The notes under the pieces: model-generated
Database searches by the model: none
Seen by the model: the letters and a program-made list of their open reading frames with translations, nothing else
Told to the model about the DNA's origin: nothing
Program-made: the position numbers and the translations under genes
Source: Amycolatopsis aidingensis
GTDB taxonomy: Bacteria; Actinomycetota; Actinomycetes; Mycobacteriales; Pseudonocardiaceae
DNA length: 64,000 nucleotides
Assembly (NCBI RefSeq): GCF_018885265.1
Contig: NZ_CP076538.1
Span: forward strand, 4,004,001-4,068,000
Direction: 5' to 3'
Shown here: one piece after another, positions 20,551 to 29,352 of the stretch
Position numbering within the stretch: the first letter of the stretch is position 1
Layout of the letters: the number at the start of each line of letters is the position of its first letter

Positions 20551-20566
20551 CAGTACGTACGTACGG
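20551..20566 (+). promoter_or_regulatory. AcnR-type operator before acnR
   Basis: CAGTACGTACGTACGG matches the recalled AcnR consensus CAGNACnnncGTACTG with one mismatch and contains the perfect palindrome GTACGTACGTAC (20553-20564). It ends 37 bases before the acnR start, suggesting autoregulation. Confidence 0.65.
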
Positions 20567-20603
20567 ATTGCACCGGTCCTGTCCCACCTGACAGGATCGG
20601 GGG

Positions 20604-21194
20604 ATGCCACGGGTCAGCCAGGACCATCTTGCCGCACGCCGTCGCCAGATTCTGGACGGCGCGCGGGCCTGTTTCGCACGGCACGGCTACGAGGGTGCGA
20701 CCGTGCGGCGGCTGGAGGAGGCCACCGGGCTGTCCCGGGGCGCGATCTTCCACCACTTCCGGGACAAGGAGTCGCTGTTCCTCGCGCTCGCCGAGGACGA
20801 CGCCGCGCGGATGGCCGATGTGGTGGCGGCGCAGGGCCTGGTGCAGGTGATGCGGGACCTGCTGGCCAACGGCAGCGCGCATCCGGCCGACTGGCTGGGT
20901 ACCCGGCTGGAGGTCTCCCGGCGGCTGCGCACCGACCCGGAGTTCCGGGCCCGCTGGGCCGAGCGCTCCGAGCAGCTCACCGTGGCCACCCGCAACCGGC
21001 TCGCCCGGCAGCGGGAGGCGGGCAACCTGCGCGACGACATCGACATCGAGGTGCTCACCGCCTTCCTCGAACTGGTGCTGGAAGGCCTGGTGTCGCACGT
21101 GGCGATGGGGCTGCCGGCGGACGATCTCGAGCCGGTGCTGGACCTGGTGGAGGAGACCGTGCGCAGGCACCGCGCCAGGGACGAGCCCCGCTAG
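20604..21194 (+). CDS. acnR: aconitase repressor AcnR (TetR family)
   Basis: TetR-type repressor of 196 residues. The N-terminal HTH region RHGYEGATVRRLEEATG and SRGAIFHHFRDKESLFLAL is nearly the same as in corynebacterial AcnR as I recall it, and the ligand domain keeps DDAARMADVV, LEVSRRLRTDPEFRA and EVLDLVEETVRR-like features. AcnR represses aconitase in response to citrate/iron state in Corynebacterium. In corynebacteria and mycobacteria it follows acn directly; here about 9.4 kb lies between. Operator-like elements precede both acnA and this gene. Confidence 0.88.
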   Translation: MPRVSQDHLAARRRQILDGARACFARHGYEGATVRRLEEATGLSRGAIFHHFRDKESLFLALAEDDAARMADVVAAQGLVQVMRDLLANGSAHPADWLGTRLEVSRRLRTDPEFRARWAERSEQLTVATRNRLARQREAGNLRDDIDIEVLTAFLELVLEGLVSHVAMGLPADDLEPVLDLVEETVRRHRARDEPR

Positions 21195-21292
21195 CTCGTG
21201 TTCAAGAAAGCCTGCGGCTCCCCGATCTGCTGCCCGATCCGGATGTCGTTGCCGCCGGGGTCGATCACGATGAGCTGGCGCACCCTGAGCGC
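21191..21292 (-). pseudogene. C-terminal remnant of a VOC/glyoxalase-family gene
   Basis: On the minus strand, about 33 codons ending in TAG at 21191 encode VRQLIVIDPGGNDIRIGQ plus a short tail, closely resembling the C-terminal strand of glyoxalase/bleomycin-resistance proteins (F/V-V-DPxGNxIRIGQ). No start codon or N-terminal part of that family is found upstream; the frame continues as antisense of the DinB-like gene. It is read as the relic of a decayed gene. The stop overlaps the end of acnR. Confidence 0.4.
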
Positions 21293-21349
21293 CCGTACCG
21301 TACAGCGTACAAAGTGCGCGCGTCGCCGCCCTCGTGGTGCAGTGGACGC

Positions 21350-21916
21350 ATGGAGCTTCTCGACGCACACGGCGAGGCGATGCGCGGGTTCGACCGGGTG
21401 GTGCACCAGGTCGGCACCGGGCAGTGGCACGAGCCCACGCCGTGCACCGAATGGGACGTCCGGGATCTGGTCACCCACCTGGTGAGCGAGCAGCTGTGGG
21501 CGCCGCACCTGCTGGCCGGTGCGACCCTGGAGGAGATCGGTGACCGGTTCGACGGCGATGTGCTCGGCGCGGACCCGGTCGGGGCCTGGGAGCGGGCCGC
21601 GGCGGCGGCCCGCGAGGCGTGGACCGCGCCCGGGGTGCTGGAGCGCACGGTGCACGTCTCCGGCGGCGAGGCGGAGGCGAGCCGGTACGGCTGGGAGATG
21701 ACCGTCGACCTGGCGGTGCACGGCTGGGACCTGGCCACGGCGATCGGCGTGCCGCACCCGATCGGCGACGCGCTCGCCGCCACCCTGCTGGAGCGGTTCC
21801 GGCCGCTGGTGGACGACATCCAGGGGCTGGGCATCTTCGCGCCGCCCGTCCCGGTGGCCGCGGACGCCGATGCCGCGACCGAACTCGTCGCGCTGCTCGG
21901 CAGGAACCCCGGCTGA
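21350..21916 (+). CDS. TIGR03086-type DinB-like metal-binding protein (mycothiol-linked)
   Basis: 188-residue helical-bundle protein of the mycothiol-dependent maleylpyruvate isomerase/DinB superfamily. Features: PCTEWDVRDLVTHLVSEQLW (first metal-site His) and VDLAVHGWDLATAIG (second His region), in the usual order and length for TIGR03086. Members are thought to be mycothiol-using transferases; the reaction here is unknown. ATG at 21350; upstream 21296-21310 contains clustered GTAC words (CCGTACCGTACAGCGTAC) of unknown meaning. Independent of acnR by a 155-base gap. Confidence 0.8.
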   Translation: MELLDAHGEAMRGFDRVVHQVGTGQWHEPTPCTEWDVRDLVTHLVSEQLWAPHLLAGATLEEIGDRFDGDVLGADPVGAWERAAAAAREAWTAPGVLERTVHVSGGEAEASRYGWEMTVDLAVHGWDLATAIGVPHPIGDALAATLLERFRPLVDDIQGLGIFAPPVPVAADADAATELVALLGRNPG

Positions 21917-22102
21917 CCAGCCGGGTGCCCCATACCGGACACGAGCGTGCACGGCACTCGCTAGACTAGGGGAATCGCTATAGTCGGATCTTTCTCGAGG
22001 AGTGGCACCTTCCGTGCGCGATTCGCCGTCGCCTGGTGACAGTACTTGGCCGGGTGACCTGCCCGGCTCCCCCGCATCCCCTGCCCGGAACGGCGTCCGC
22101 TG

Positions 22103-23413
22103 ATGGACATCGTGCTCGCCATCGCAGGCGTCCTGTTCGTACTACTGCTCACCATCGGCACCGGTCTCGCGGTGGCCGCCGAGTTCTCCCTCACCGCGCT
22201 CGAGCGCAGCACGGTGGAGGCCAACGTCCGGGAGGTCGGCGACCGCAGGTCGAAGGCCGTGCTCAAGGCGCACCGCACACTGTCCTTCCAGCTCTCCGGT
22301 GCGCAGGTCGCGATCACCCTGACCACCCTGATCACCGGGTACGTGGCCGAACCGATGATCGGGGAGCTCATTCGCCCCGCGCTGGACGGGCTCGGCCTGC
22401 CCGCGGGGATCACCCGCGGCGTGTCCCTGGTACTCGCGCTCTTCCTGGCCACCTCACTGTCCATGGTGGTCGGCGAGATGATGCCGAAGAACCTGGCGAT
22501 CGCGCGGCCGCTGCAGACCGCGCGCGCGGTGGCCGGCTACCACTCCCGCTTCTCCGCGTTGTTCGGCTGGTTGATCAACCTGATGAACAACAGCGCGAAC
22601 TGGGTGGTGCGCAAGCTGGGTATCCACCCGCAGGAGGAGCTGCGCTCGGCGCGTTCCCCCCAGGAGCTCGGCTCGATCGTGCGCAGCAGCGCGGAGAGCG
22701 GCACTTTGGACACCTCCACCGCGGAGCTGCTCGGCCGCTCGCTGCGCTTCGGCGAGCGCACCGCCGAGGAGCTGATGACCCCGCGGGTGCAGGTGGAGTC
22801 GCTCACCGTGAACGACACCATCAACGACCTTGTGGAGCTGTCCCGGCGCACCGGGTTCTCCCGGTTTCCGGTCTACGGCGAGGATCTCGACGACGTGCAG
22901 GGCGCGGTGCACATCAAGCAGGCCTTCACGGTGCCCCGCGCCGAACGGGACACCGTGCCGATCGGTTCGGTGATGCGGCCGTTGCCGACCGTTCCGGAGT
23001 CGCTGCCCGGTGACTCCCTGCTGGACCGGCTGCGCGACTCGCGGTTCCAGCTGGCGCTGGTGGTGGACGAGTACGGCGGCACGGCCGGAATGGTCACCCT
23101 GGAGGATGTGGTCGAGGAGATCATCGGCGACGTCCGCGACGAGCACGACGCGCTGGAGGCACCCACCTCGCAACGCCTCGGCGCGGACAGTTGGATGGTC
23201 TCCGGGCAGCTGCGCGCGGACGAGGTGTTCGACATCGCTGGCTTCCGGATGCCGGACGGGGACTACGAGACGGTGGCCGGGCTGCTGCTGGAACGACTGG
23301 GCCGGATCCCCGAGGTCGGCGACGAGATCGAGGTGGACGGCTGGCGGCTGACCGTCAGCCGGATGGACCGGCACCGCATCGCGGAGCTGCGGCTGGATGA
23401 GGTGGCGCGATGA
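22103..23413 (+). CDS. DUF21/CNNM-type membrane protein with CBS and CorC_HlyC domains
   Basis: 436-residue protein: DUF21 transmembrane domain (about 1-190, with GEMMPKNLAIARP), a CBS pair (about 215-340, RTGFSRFPVYGEDLDDVQG and LVVDEYGGTAGMVTLEDVVEEI) and a CorC_HlyC C-terminal domain (GDYETVAGLLLERLGRIPEVGDEI). This is the CNNM/CorB family linked to magnesium and other cation efflux; it matches Rv1842c in layout. Overlaps the next gene (ATGA). A -10-like TATAGT occurs at 21979-21984, 119 bases upstream. Confidence 0.92.
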   Translation: MDIVLAIAGVLFVLLLTIGTGLAVAAEFSLTALERSTVEANVREVGDRRSKAVLKAHRTLSFQLSGAQVAITLTTLITGYVAEPMIGELIRPALDGLGLPAGITRGVSLVLALFLATSLSMVVGEMMPKNLAIARPLQTARAVAGYHSRFSALFGWLINLMNNSANWVVRKLGIHPQEELRSARSPQELGSIVRSSAESGTLDTSTAELLGRSLRFGERTAEELMTPRVQVESLTVNDTINDLVELSRRTGFSRFPVYGEDLDDVQGAVHIKQAFTVPRAERDTVPIGSVMRPLPTVPESLPGDSLLDRLRDSRFQLALVVDEYGGTAGMVTLEDVVEEIIGDVRDEHDALEAPTSQRLGADSWMVSGQLRADEVFDIAGFRMPDGDYETVAGLLLERLGRIPEVGDEIEVDGWRLTVSRMDRHRIAELRLDEVAR

Positions 23414-24465
23414 ACGACTGGCTCGCCATCGCGATGATCGCCGTGCTGCTGCTGGCCAACGCCTTCTTCGTGGGCGCGGAGTTCTCCCTCATCTCCTCCC
23501 GGCGGGACCGGTTGGAGGCCTTGCTCGAGCAGGGCAAGACGCGGGCCCGGATCGTGATCAACGCGAGCAGGAACGTGTCGCTCATGCTGGCGGGCGCCCA
23601 GCTGGGCATCACCATCTGCTCCCTGCTGCTGCTACAGGTCGGCGAGCCCGCGGTGGCGCACCAGCTGGAGGCCGCGTTCACCGCCGTGGGCCTGCCGCTG
23701 CCGGGGTACGTGCTGCACCCGATCGCGTTCGCCTTCGCGCTGACCGTGATGACCCTGCTGCACGTGCTGATCGGCGAGATGGTGCCGAAGAACCTCGCCA
23801 TCGCCGAGCCGGAACGGCTGGCGCTGTGGCTGGTACCGGCACACGTGGCCTGGGTGAAGCTGGCCAACCCGTTCATCTGGCTGCTGAACTTCGTCGCCAA
23901 CCTGCTGCTGCGGGTGGTCCGGGTGCAGCCGAAGGACGAGCTGGAGACCGCCTACACCTCCGCCGAGCTGGCCGACCTGCTGCGCGAGTCGCGCCGGGAG
24001 GGCCTGCTGGACCAGTCCGAGCACCGCAGGCTGAGCCAGACCCTGTCCTCGGTGCAGAAAACGGTGGCCGACATCCTGGTCCCGGTGACGGAGCTGAAGA
24101 CCCTGCCGAGCAACCCGACGGTGGGCGATGTGGAACGCGCGGTGTCCGCCACCGGGTTCTCCCGCTTCCCGGTACGCACCGACGCGGGTGAGCTGATCGG
24201 GTACGTACACGTGAAGGACGTGCTGGACCAGGCGGGCGACGACCCGGCGACGGTGGTGCCCCCGGCCAAGACCCGGCGGCTCACCGAGCTGCCCGCGCAC
24301 CTGCGGCTGGACGAGGCGCTGTCGGCGATGCGGGCCGACGGCAGTCATCTGGCCAGGGCGGTGGACCCCGATGGCAGGCCGATCGGTGCCGTGGCGCTGG
24401 AGGACCTGGTCGAGGAGTACGTGGGCACCGTGCGGGACGGGACGCACGTCACGGGAGCACCATGA
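23410..24465 (+). CDS. second DUF21/CBS membrane protein, lacking the CorC_HlyC domain
   Basis: 351-residue paralogue of the preceding protein, with DUF21 (about 1-190, IGEMVPKNLAIAEPE) and a CBS pair (about 215-345) but no CorC_HlyC tail, as in Rv1841c. The two probably form a heteromeric transporter. Coupled by 4-base overlaps both to the gene before and to the glycosylase-like gene after. Confidence 0.9.
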   Translation: MNDWLAIAMIAVLLLANAFFVGAEFSLISSRRDRLEALLEQGKTRARIVINASRNVSLMLAGAQLGITICSLLLLQVGEPAVAHQLEAAFTAVGLPLPGYVLHPIAFAFALTVMTLLHVLIGEMVPKNLAIAEPERLALWLVPAHVAWVKLANPFIWLLNFVANLLLRVVRVQPKDELETAYTSAELADLLRESRREGLLDQSEHRRLSQTLSSVQKTVADILVPVTELKTLPSNPTVGDVERAVSATGFSRFPVRTDAGELIGYVHVKDVLDQAGDDPATVVPPAKTRRLTELPAHLRLDEALSAMRADGSHLARAVDPDGRPIGAVALEDLVEEYVGTVRDGTHVTGAP

Positions 24466-25367
24466 GCCAGGCCACCGTGCTGGCGCAGGCCGAGTGGCAG
24501 GCGCGGGAGCGGGCGCACCGGGATCGGATGCGGCACTGGACCGTCCCGCACCAGCGCCGCCGGGCGGACGGAACCCGGCATCCGGTGCTGGACTTCCTGT
24601 TCACCTACTACTCGCACCGGCCGAGCCACCTGGAACGGTGGCAACCGGGCCCCGGCGTGGTACTGGCGGGCCCGGACGCCCTGCGGTTCCTGCGGCGGCC
24701 CGGCTACCGGGAGGTGGCGGGCGGTGTCGCGCTGGACCGGGCGGCGTTCACCGAGCGGAAGGCGAGCACGGCCCGGTTCATCCACTCGCTGCTGGCCGCC
24801 ACCGCCACCCGTGCCCCGCGGCTCAGCTGCTTCGGGCTGCACGAGTGGGCGATGGTGTACCGCGAGCCCACGGACCAGGTACGTCACGCCCAGTTACCGC
24901 TGCGGCTCGGTTCGGCGGGCACCGACGAGGTGGTGGAGTCCCTGGACATCCGGTGCGGGCACTACGATGCGTTCCGCTTCTTCAGCACGCCCGCGCGGCC
25001 GCGCAACGCGCTGCAACCGACCCGGCGGACGCAGATCGACCTGGAACAGCCCGGTTGCCTGCATGCCAACATGGACCTCTTCAAATGGGCCTACAAACTC
25101 GACCCGTTCATCCCGTCCGAACTGCTCGGTGACTGTTTCGAACTGGCGGCTCAGATCCGGATCCTGGACATGCGGGCCAGCCCGTACGACCTTTCCGGCC
25201 TCGGATACCAGCCGGTGCGGATCGAGACCGCGGAAGGCAGGGCCGAATACGCCAGGGCACAGGCCGATTTCGCAAGGCGGGCCACTCCCCTGCGCGAACG
25301 GCTGATCGCGCACTGCCACGAATTGCTGGTGGAGAACAAACCCGATTGCGAGAACGGTGGCGACTGA
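24462..25367 (+). CDS. protein labelled 3-methyladenine DNA glycosylase in actinobacteria
   Basis: 301-residue protein whose N-terminal part (AEWQARERAHRDR, HPVLDFLFTYYSHRP, WQPGPGVVL) matches a conserved actinobacterial family carried in databases as 3-methyladenine DNA glycosylase. I see no helix-hairpin-helix/GPD motif of the AlkA or Tag superfamilies, so the label is doubtful. The middle holds SLDIRCGHYDAFRFF and NMDLFKWAYKLDPF, rich in His/Asp/Tyr. Start overlaps the DUF21 gene stop. Function should be treated as unknown. Confidence 0.7.
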   Translation: MSQATVLAQAEWQARERAHRDRMRHWTVPHQRRRADGTRHPVLDFLFTYYSHRPSHLERWQPGPGVVLAGPDALRFLRRPGYREVAGGVALDRAAFTERKASTARFIHSLLAATATRAPRLSCFGLHEWAMVYREPTDQVRHAQLPLRLGSAGTDEVVESLDIRCGHYDAFRFFSTPARPRNALQPTRRTQIDLEQPGCLHANMDLFKWAYKLDPFIPSELLGDCFELAAQIRILDMRASPYDLSGLGYQPVRIETAEGRAEYARAQADFARRATPLRERLIAHCHELLVENKPDCENGGD

Positions 25368-25491
25368 TTACCCACTGTTCGAGGATGTGGTATCAGTAGA
25401 TTCTCCCCACCCGCTTAACCTGTTAGGGTGACGACGTTTTCGGTTTTGTGCACGGAGAGCAACTAGCTCGGGGAGCAGGCGCGAGGGAACG

Positions 25492-26151
25492 ATGGGGAGA
25501 CACAGCAGGGTGGAACGCCCGCGTGGTGTCGAACGGACTACGACCACCGGTAGTCACCGTGCGGTCGGCCGGAAGGCCCGTGGGCGGCGGATCGCCACCT
25601 GGCCGATCGCCTGCGTGGTGCTGGTCGCCCTGCTCGCGCTGGGCTGGATGGGCTGGACCTGGGCGGATGGCCTGCTGAACAGCAGGGCGCGGGCACAGGG
25701 CGCGGGGTGCGCCGAGGGCGCGGCCACGCTGAGCGTGGTGGTGACCCCGACCGCGCAAGGCCCGGTGCAGACCGGGGCGCAGCGGTGGAACGAGGCAGGC
25801 ACCGTGGTGCGGGCGCACTGCGTGCACGTCACGGTCCGGGCCGAGCCCTCGCAACGGGTGCTGGACGCGCTGGCCGGCCGGGCCGACCTCGCCGCTATCG
25901 GCGGGCAGCCCGCGGCCTGGATCCCGGAATCCTCCTGGTGGGTGACCGAACTCACCACCAGCAAACCGGAGTTGATCGCCGCCGCCCCGGAGTCCGTCGC
26001 GCAGGTCCACTCGGCCGACTACCCGTTCCTCGGGCTGTCCGGGGAAAGCGTGACCACGGTGCAGAAACACGCTGCCCAGTCGTTCCGGGCCTTCCTGCGC
26101 GAGCCCGCCCAGCAGGCCGCCTTCGAGCAGGCGGGGCTCACCACCGGCTGA
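25492..26151 (+). CDS. membrane-anchored, shortened substrate-binding-like protein
   Basis: 219 residues: basic cytoplasmic N terminus (about 1-35), one membrane helix (about 36-55), then an extracytoplasmic part. Residues about 75-150 (TLSVVVTP, WNEAGTVVRAHCVHVTV, WIPESSWWV) resemble the first lobe of actinobacterial solute-binding/VWA-associated proteins. Instead of the ~200-residue second lobe it passes directly to a C-terminal helix block (ADYPFLGLSGE, FRAFLREPAQQAAFEQAGL) like the end of those proteins. Two Cys (GCAEG, AHCVH) may pair. Could be a sensor or an internally deleted relic that is still in frame. Confidence 0.6.
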   Translation: MGRHSRVERPRGVERTTTTGSHRAVGRKARGRRIATWPIACVVLVALLALGWMGWTWADGLLNSRARAQGAGCAEGAATLSVVVTPTAQGPVQTGAQRWNEAGTVVRAHCVHVTVRAEPSQRVLDALAGRADLAAIGGQPAAWIPESSWWVTELTTSKPELIAAAPESVAQVHSADYPFLGLSGESVTTVQKHAAQSFRAFLREPAQQAAFEQAGLTTG

Positions 26152-26348
26152 GAGCCGGGCGCTTCCGGACGAAGGGGACACCGCACCCCGCGCGGAAATT
26201 CGGGTGAGATAGCCAGGGCGATACGGAACACTCGGGCCGGCCGATGAGTTCGGTCAGGTATGCCGGTCTATACCGGTGTTACTCCATCCATGCCGGCGGC
26301 CCTTGGCTGCGAGGCGACCCATGCCGGGGAAACCAGTGAGGTGCTGCC

Positions 26349-27782
26349 ATGTCAACTGCTGTCCAGGAACCACCGGCCACCCGGCCGGGCCGCACCCCGA
26401 TCGTGGTGCGGCTGCTGGTGCTGGCCACGTTCGTGGTGATCCTCAACGAGACGCTCATGATCAACGCCATCCCGCGGTTGATGGACTCGTTGCAGGTCAC
26501 CGAGCAGGCGGCCCAGTGGGTGTCCACCGCTTTCATGCTCACCATGGCGGCAGTGATCCCGGTCACCGGCTGGTTCCTGCAGCGGGTCACCACCCGGCAG
26601 GCCTACGCGACCGCGATGGGCGTGTTCCTCGCGGGTACCGCCCTTTCGGCCGTCGCGCCGTCCTTCGGCGTGCTGTTGCTGGGCCGGATCGTGCAGGCCG
26701 CCGGTACCGCCGTGATGATGCCCCTGCTGATGACCACGTTGATGACCGTGGTGCCCCAGCAGGACCGCGGGCGGGTGATGGGCAACGTCACCCTGGCGAT
26801 CTCGGTGGCGCCCGCGCTCGGACCCACCGTGTCCGGGGTGATCCTGCAGTTCGGCCCCTGGCGGCTGCTGTTCGTGGCGGTACTGCCGATCGCGGGCCTG
26901 GTCACGCTCTTCGGGCTGCGCAAGGTGTACAACGTCGGTGAGCCACAGGTCAGCTCCATCGACTGGTTCAGCGTGGCCATGGCGGCGCTCGGCTTCGGCG
27001 GCCTGGTGTACGGCCTGAGCCTGTTCGGCGAGCGCGAAGGCGGGGTCGGGCTCGGCATCGGGGCCGTCCTCGCCGGGGCGGCGGCCATCGCGGTGTTCGT
27101 GCTACGCCAGCGCAGGCTGCAACGCACCGGCGTGCCGCTGATGGACCTGCGGACCCTCGGGCACCGCACCTACGGGCTGTCCCTCGCGCTCATGGCCATC
27201 GGGTTCCTCGCCATGCTCGGCTCGATGATCCTGCTGCCGCTGTACCTGCAGAACCTGCGCGGTCTCAGTCCACTGCAGACCGGGCTGCTGCTCATGCCGG
27301 GTGGCCTGGCCATGGGCCTGCTGGGGCCGACGGCGGGCAGGGTGTTCGACCGGTTCGGCAGCAGGCCGCTGGTGCTGCCCGGCACGATCGGGATGATGCT
27401 CGCACTCGGCGGGCTCTCCCAGGTCTCGATGGCGATGCCGTACTGGCAGGTGCTGGGGCTGCACGCGCTGCTGATGGTGAGCCTTGCGGCGACCTTCACG
27501 CCCGTCTTCACCCTCGGGATGGGCGCGCTGCCCGCGCACCTGTACTCGCACGGCAGCTCGATGCTCGGCACCCTGCAGCAGGTCGCCGCGGCCTTCGGGA
27601 CCGCGCTCGTGGTGACCGTGATGTCCGCGCGGGCGGGCGAGCTTGCCGCCGAAGGGGTGGCCGCCGTGCCCGCGCAGCTGAGCGGGATGAAACTGGCCTT
27701 CCTCGTCGTGGCGGCCCTGGCCCTGGTACCGGTGGCGGTCGCGACGATACTTCCGCGCCGCAGCACGGCGGCCGAGTCGTGA
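26349..27782 (+). CDS. MFS multidrug exporter, DHA2 (EmrB/QacA) family
   Basis: 477-residue, 14-helix drug:proton antiporter. The DHA2 antiporter motif C is present (APALGPTVSGVILQ in helix 5), as is the MTMAAVIPVTGW-type helix 2 and the cytoplasmic loop GRVFDRFGSRPL. ATG with GAGGTG 7 bases before it. Two short inverted repeats in the leader (CCGGT 26263-26267 / ACCGG 26272-26276) could bind a regulator, but no regulator gene is adjacent. Substrate unknown. Confidence 0.88.
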   Translation: MSTAVQEPPATRPGRTPIVVRLLVLATFVVILNETLMINAIPRLMDSLQVTEQAAQWVSTAFMLTMAAVIPVTGWFLQRVTTRQAYATAMGVFLAGTALSAVAPSFGVLLLGRIVQAAGTAVMMPLLMTTLMTVVPQQDRGRVMGNVTLAISVAPALGPTVSGVILQFGPWRLLFVAVLPIAGLVTLFGLRKVYNVGEPQVSSIDWFSVAMAALGFGGLVYGLSLFGEREGGVGLGIGAVLAGAAAIAVFVLRQRRLQRTGVPLMDLRTLGHRTYGLSLALMAIGFLAMLGSMILLPLYLQNLRGLSPLQTGLLLMPGGLAMGLLGPTAGRVFDRFGSRPLVLPGTIGMMLALGGLSQVSMAMPYWQVLGLHALLMVSLAATFTPVFTLGMGALPAHLYSHGSSMLGTLQQVAAAFGTALVVTVMSARAGELAAEGVAAVPAQLSGMKLAFLVVAALALVPVAVATILPRRSTAAES

Positions 27783-27835
27783 CGCCGGGCCACGGTCCGA
27801 TCCGGGCGGCTGCCGACATCGGCTAGGTTTCCCGG

Positions 27836-28241
27836 GTGGACACGCCACGAGCCACGTTCGTGTCCCGGCGGCTGCTTGCCGAGGCCCACCGGCTGCACGG
27901 CCGGTGGGCCCAGGTGCACGGGCTGCTCGCCGAGTGTCTCGACGAGTACGACCGGCGCAGCTGGCGATTCGAGCGGGACGACGAGGTCGAGCTGGCTGCT
28001 GGCCGACCCGCCCCGTGATGCGGCCCGCCTGATCGGACGGCTGCGCTACCTGCGCGCGTGCGCGTTGCTCGACGCCGGGCACGCGGCCGAGGCGGCCGGG
28101 GACCTCAACGAGGCCATCGGCCAGGCGGTGCTGCGCGAGTACCGCAGGCTTGCCGACGGCCACGGCCCACTCGCCGCCACCGCCTTCGTCACCGGCACGG
28201 TCCTGCTGGAACAGCTCGGCATCACCGACTGGCCGGGCTGA
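27836..28241 (+). pseudogene. small helical protein gene broken by a one-base frameshift
   Basis: Frame 1 from GTG 27836 reads 60 codons (MDTPRATFVSRRLLAEAHR... to EVELAAGRPAP) and stops at 28018. Frame 3 over the same region continues naturally from about 27996 as LLADPPRDAARLIGRLRYL to a stop at 28241. Skipping one G in GAGCTGGCTGCTGG at about 27992-28000 joins VEL to LLADPP and gives one 134-residue helical protein. Either a genuine frameshift or a sequencing error. Protein family not recognised. Confidence 0.6.
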
Positions 28242-28245
28242 CGGT

Positions 28246-29061
28246 TCAGGCTCGGGCGCGTAGCAGGGCCGCGGTGGCGGGGTCGGCTGGGAAGAAGGAC
28301 TCGATCGACAGCTCGGCCAGCGTGATGTCCAGTGGGGTGCCGAAGGTGGCCACGGTGCTGAAGAAGGCCAGTTCCTGCCCGCCGTACCGGAGCCGGAGCG
28401 GGACCAGGATGTCGCCTGGCCCCGGTACCTCCACCTCGGGCACCTCCTGCGCGCACGGGTAACCACGCAGTTCCTCGAGCAGCTCGGTGTGGAACGGATC
28501 CCCGGTGGCGTGGGCCTCCCGCCTCAGCCTGCCGAGCAGATGCGCCCGCCACTCCCCCAGGTTCAGCACCTGCGGCGCCATACCGGCCGGGTGCAGGGTG
28601 AGGCGCAGCACGTTCACCGGCGACGCGGTCAGCTCCGGGGAGACCCCCTCCAGGAACAGCGCCACGCTGCTGTTGCCCTCCACCAGGTTCCACCTGCGGT
28701 CGAGCACCACCGCAGGGTACGGCTCGTGCCCGGTGAGCAGCTGCCGCACGGCCTGCCGCACCGCGGCCATCCCGGGCGCGTCCAGATCGCTCTCGGTGTA
28801 GGCGGGGGCGTAACCCGCCGCCAGCAGCAGCTGGTTGCGCTCCCGCAACGGGATCTCCAGGTACTCCCCCAGCCGCAGCACCATCTCCCTGCTCGGCCGC
28901 GACCTTCCGGTCTCCACGAAGCTCAGGTGCCTGGTCGAGATCTCCGCGGCGATGGAGAGGTCGAGCTGGCTGATCCGGCGGCGATCCCGCCACTCGCGCA
29001 CCAGCTCGCCCACCCCGCGCCGGGCACCGTCCGCCCGCGGCGCGGTCATCGAAGTCGTCAC
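28246..29061 (-). CDS. XRE-type regulator with MmyB-like ligand domain
   Basis: 271-residue regulator: HTH_XRE at about 15-75 (RISQLDLSIAAEISTRHLSF, VETGRSRPSREMV) and a C-terminal MmyB-like/PAS-type domain (VLDRRWNLVEGN, RLTLHPAGMAP, LRLRYGGQELAFFSTVATFG) found in many actinobacterial activators that sense fatty acids or other small ligands. It converges with the frameshifted gene and lies divergent from the CAR gene, so it may control CAR. Start GTG 29061 or ATG 29049. Confidence 0.88.
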   Translation of the reverse strand: MTTSMTAPRADGARRGVGELVREWRDRRRISQLDLSIAAEISTRHLSFVETGRSRPSREMVLRLGEYLEIPLRERNQLLLAAGYAPAYTESDLDAPGMAAVRQAVRQLLTGHEPYPAVVLDRRWNLVEGNSSVALFLEGVSPELTASPVNVLRLTLHPAGMAPQVLNLGEWRAHLLGRLRREAHATGDPFHTELLEELRGYPCAQEVPEVEVPGPGDILVPLRLRYGGQELAFFSTVATFGTPLDITLAELSIESFFPADPATAALLRARA

Positions 29062-29247
29062 CCGGCCACGCTACGGCGCGGGCGCGAGCCACCGCCATTA
29101 CCCCGGAGGTAACGGGAACGACGCCTCCGGTACCCCCGGTGCCCAGGGAACCATTTCGTCCGGCCCGCCCGAATGACGACGGAAACGGAAGTGGCTCGGC
29201 TTTGCCGGAATTCGCGGAATGTGCCGCACGCCTCACCCCGTAATGGC

Positions 29248-29276
29248 TGTGCACAGTGGAGCAATCGGCATACAAT
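29248..29276 (+). promoter_or_regulatory. candidate promoter of the CAR gene
   Basis: A good -10-like TACAAT (29271-29276) with a weak -35-like TGTGCA (29248-29253) 17 bases upstream lies in the 291-base gap between the XRE gene and CAR. The 20 bases around it are AT-rich for this genome. It would leave a leader of about 70 bases. Confidence 0.45.
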
Positions 29277-29352
29277 TAGTTAGCGCAAGCATCTATGCGC
29301 CTCGACTCGTCCCTGGCGCACGCATTCGCCGTGACAGACGGGAGGCTGACCA

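Noticed and set aside
20267..21349. Plus-strand extension of the DinB-like gene through acnR
   Set aside because: The open frame upstream of 21350 is a shadow of acnR; homology begins at MELLDAHGEAM.
24462..25367. Firm assignment as a DNA glycosylase
   Set aside because: The usual helix-hairpin-helix and catalytic Asp pattern is not visible; only the database-style family name supports it.
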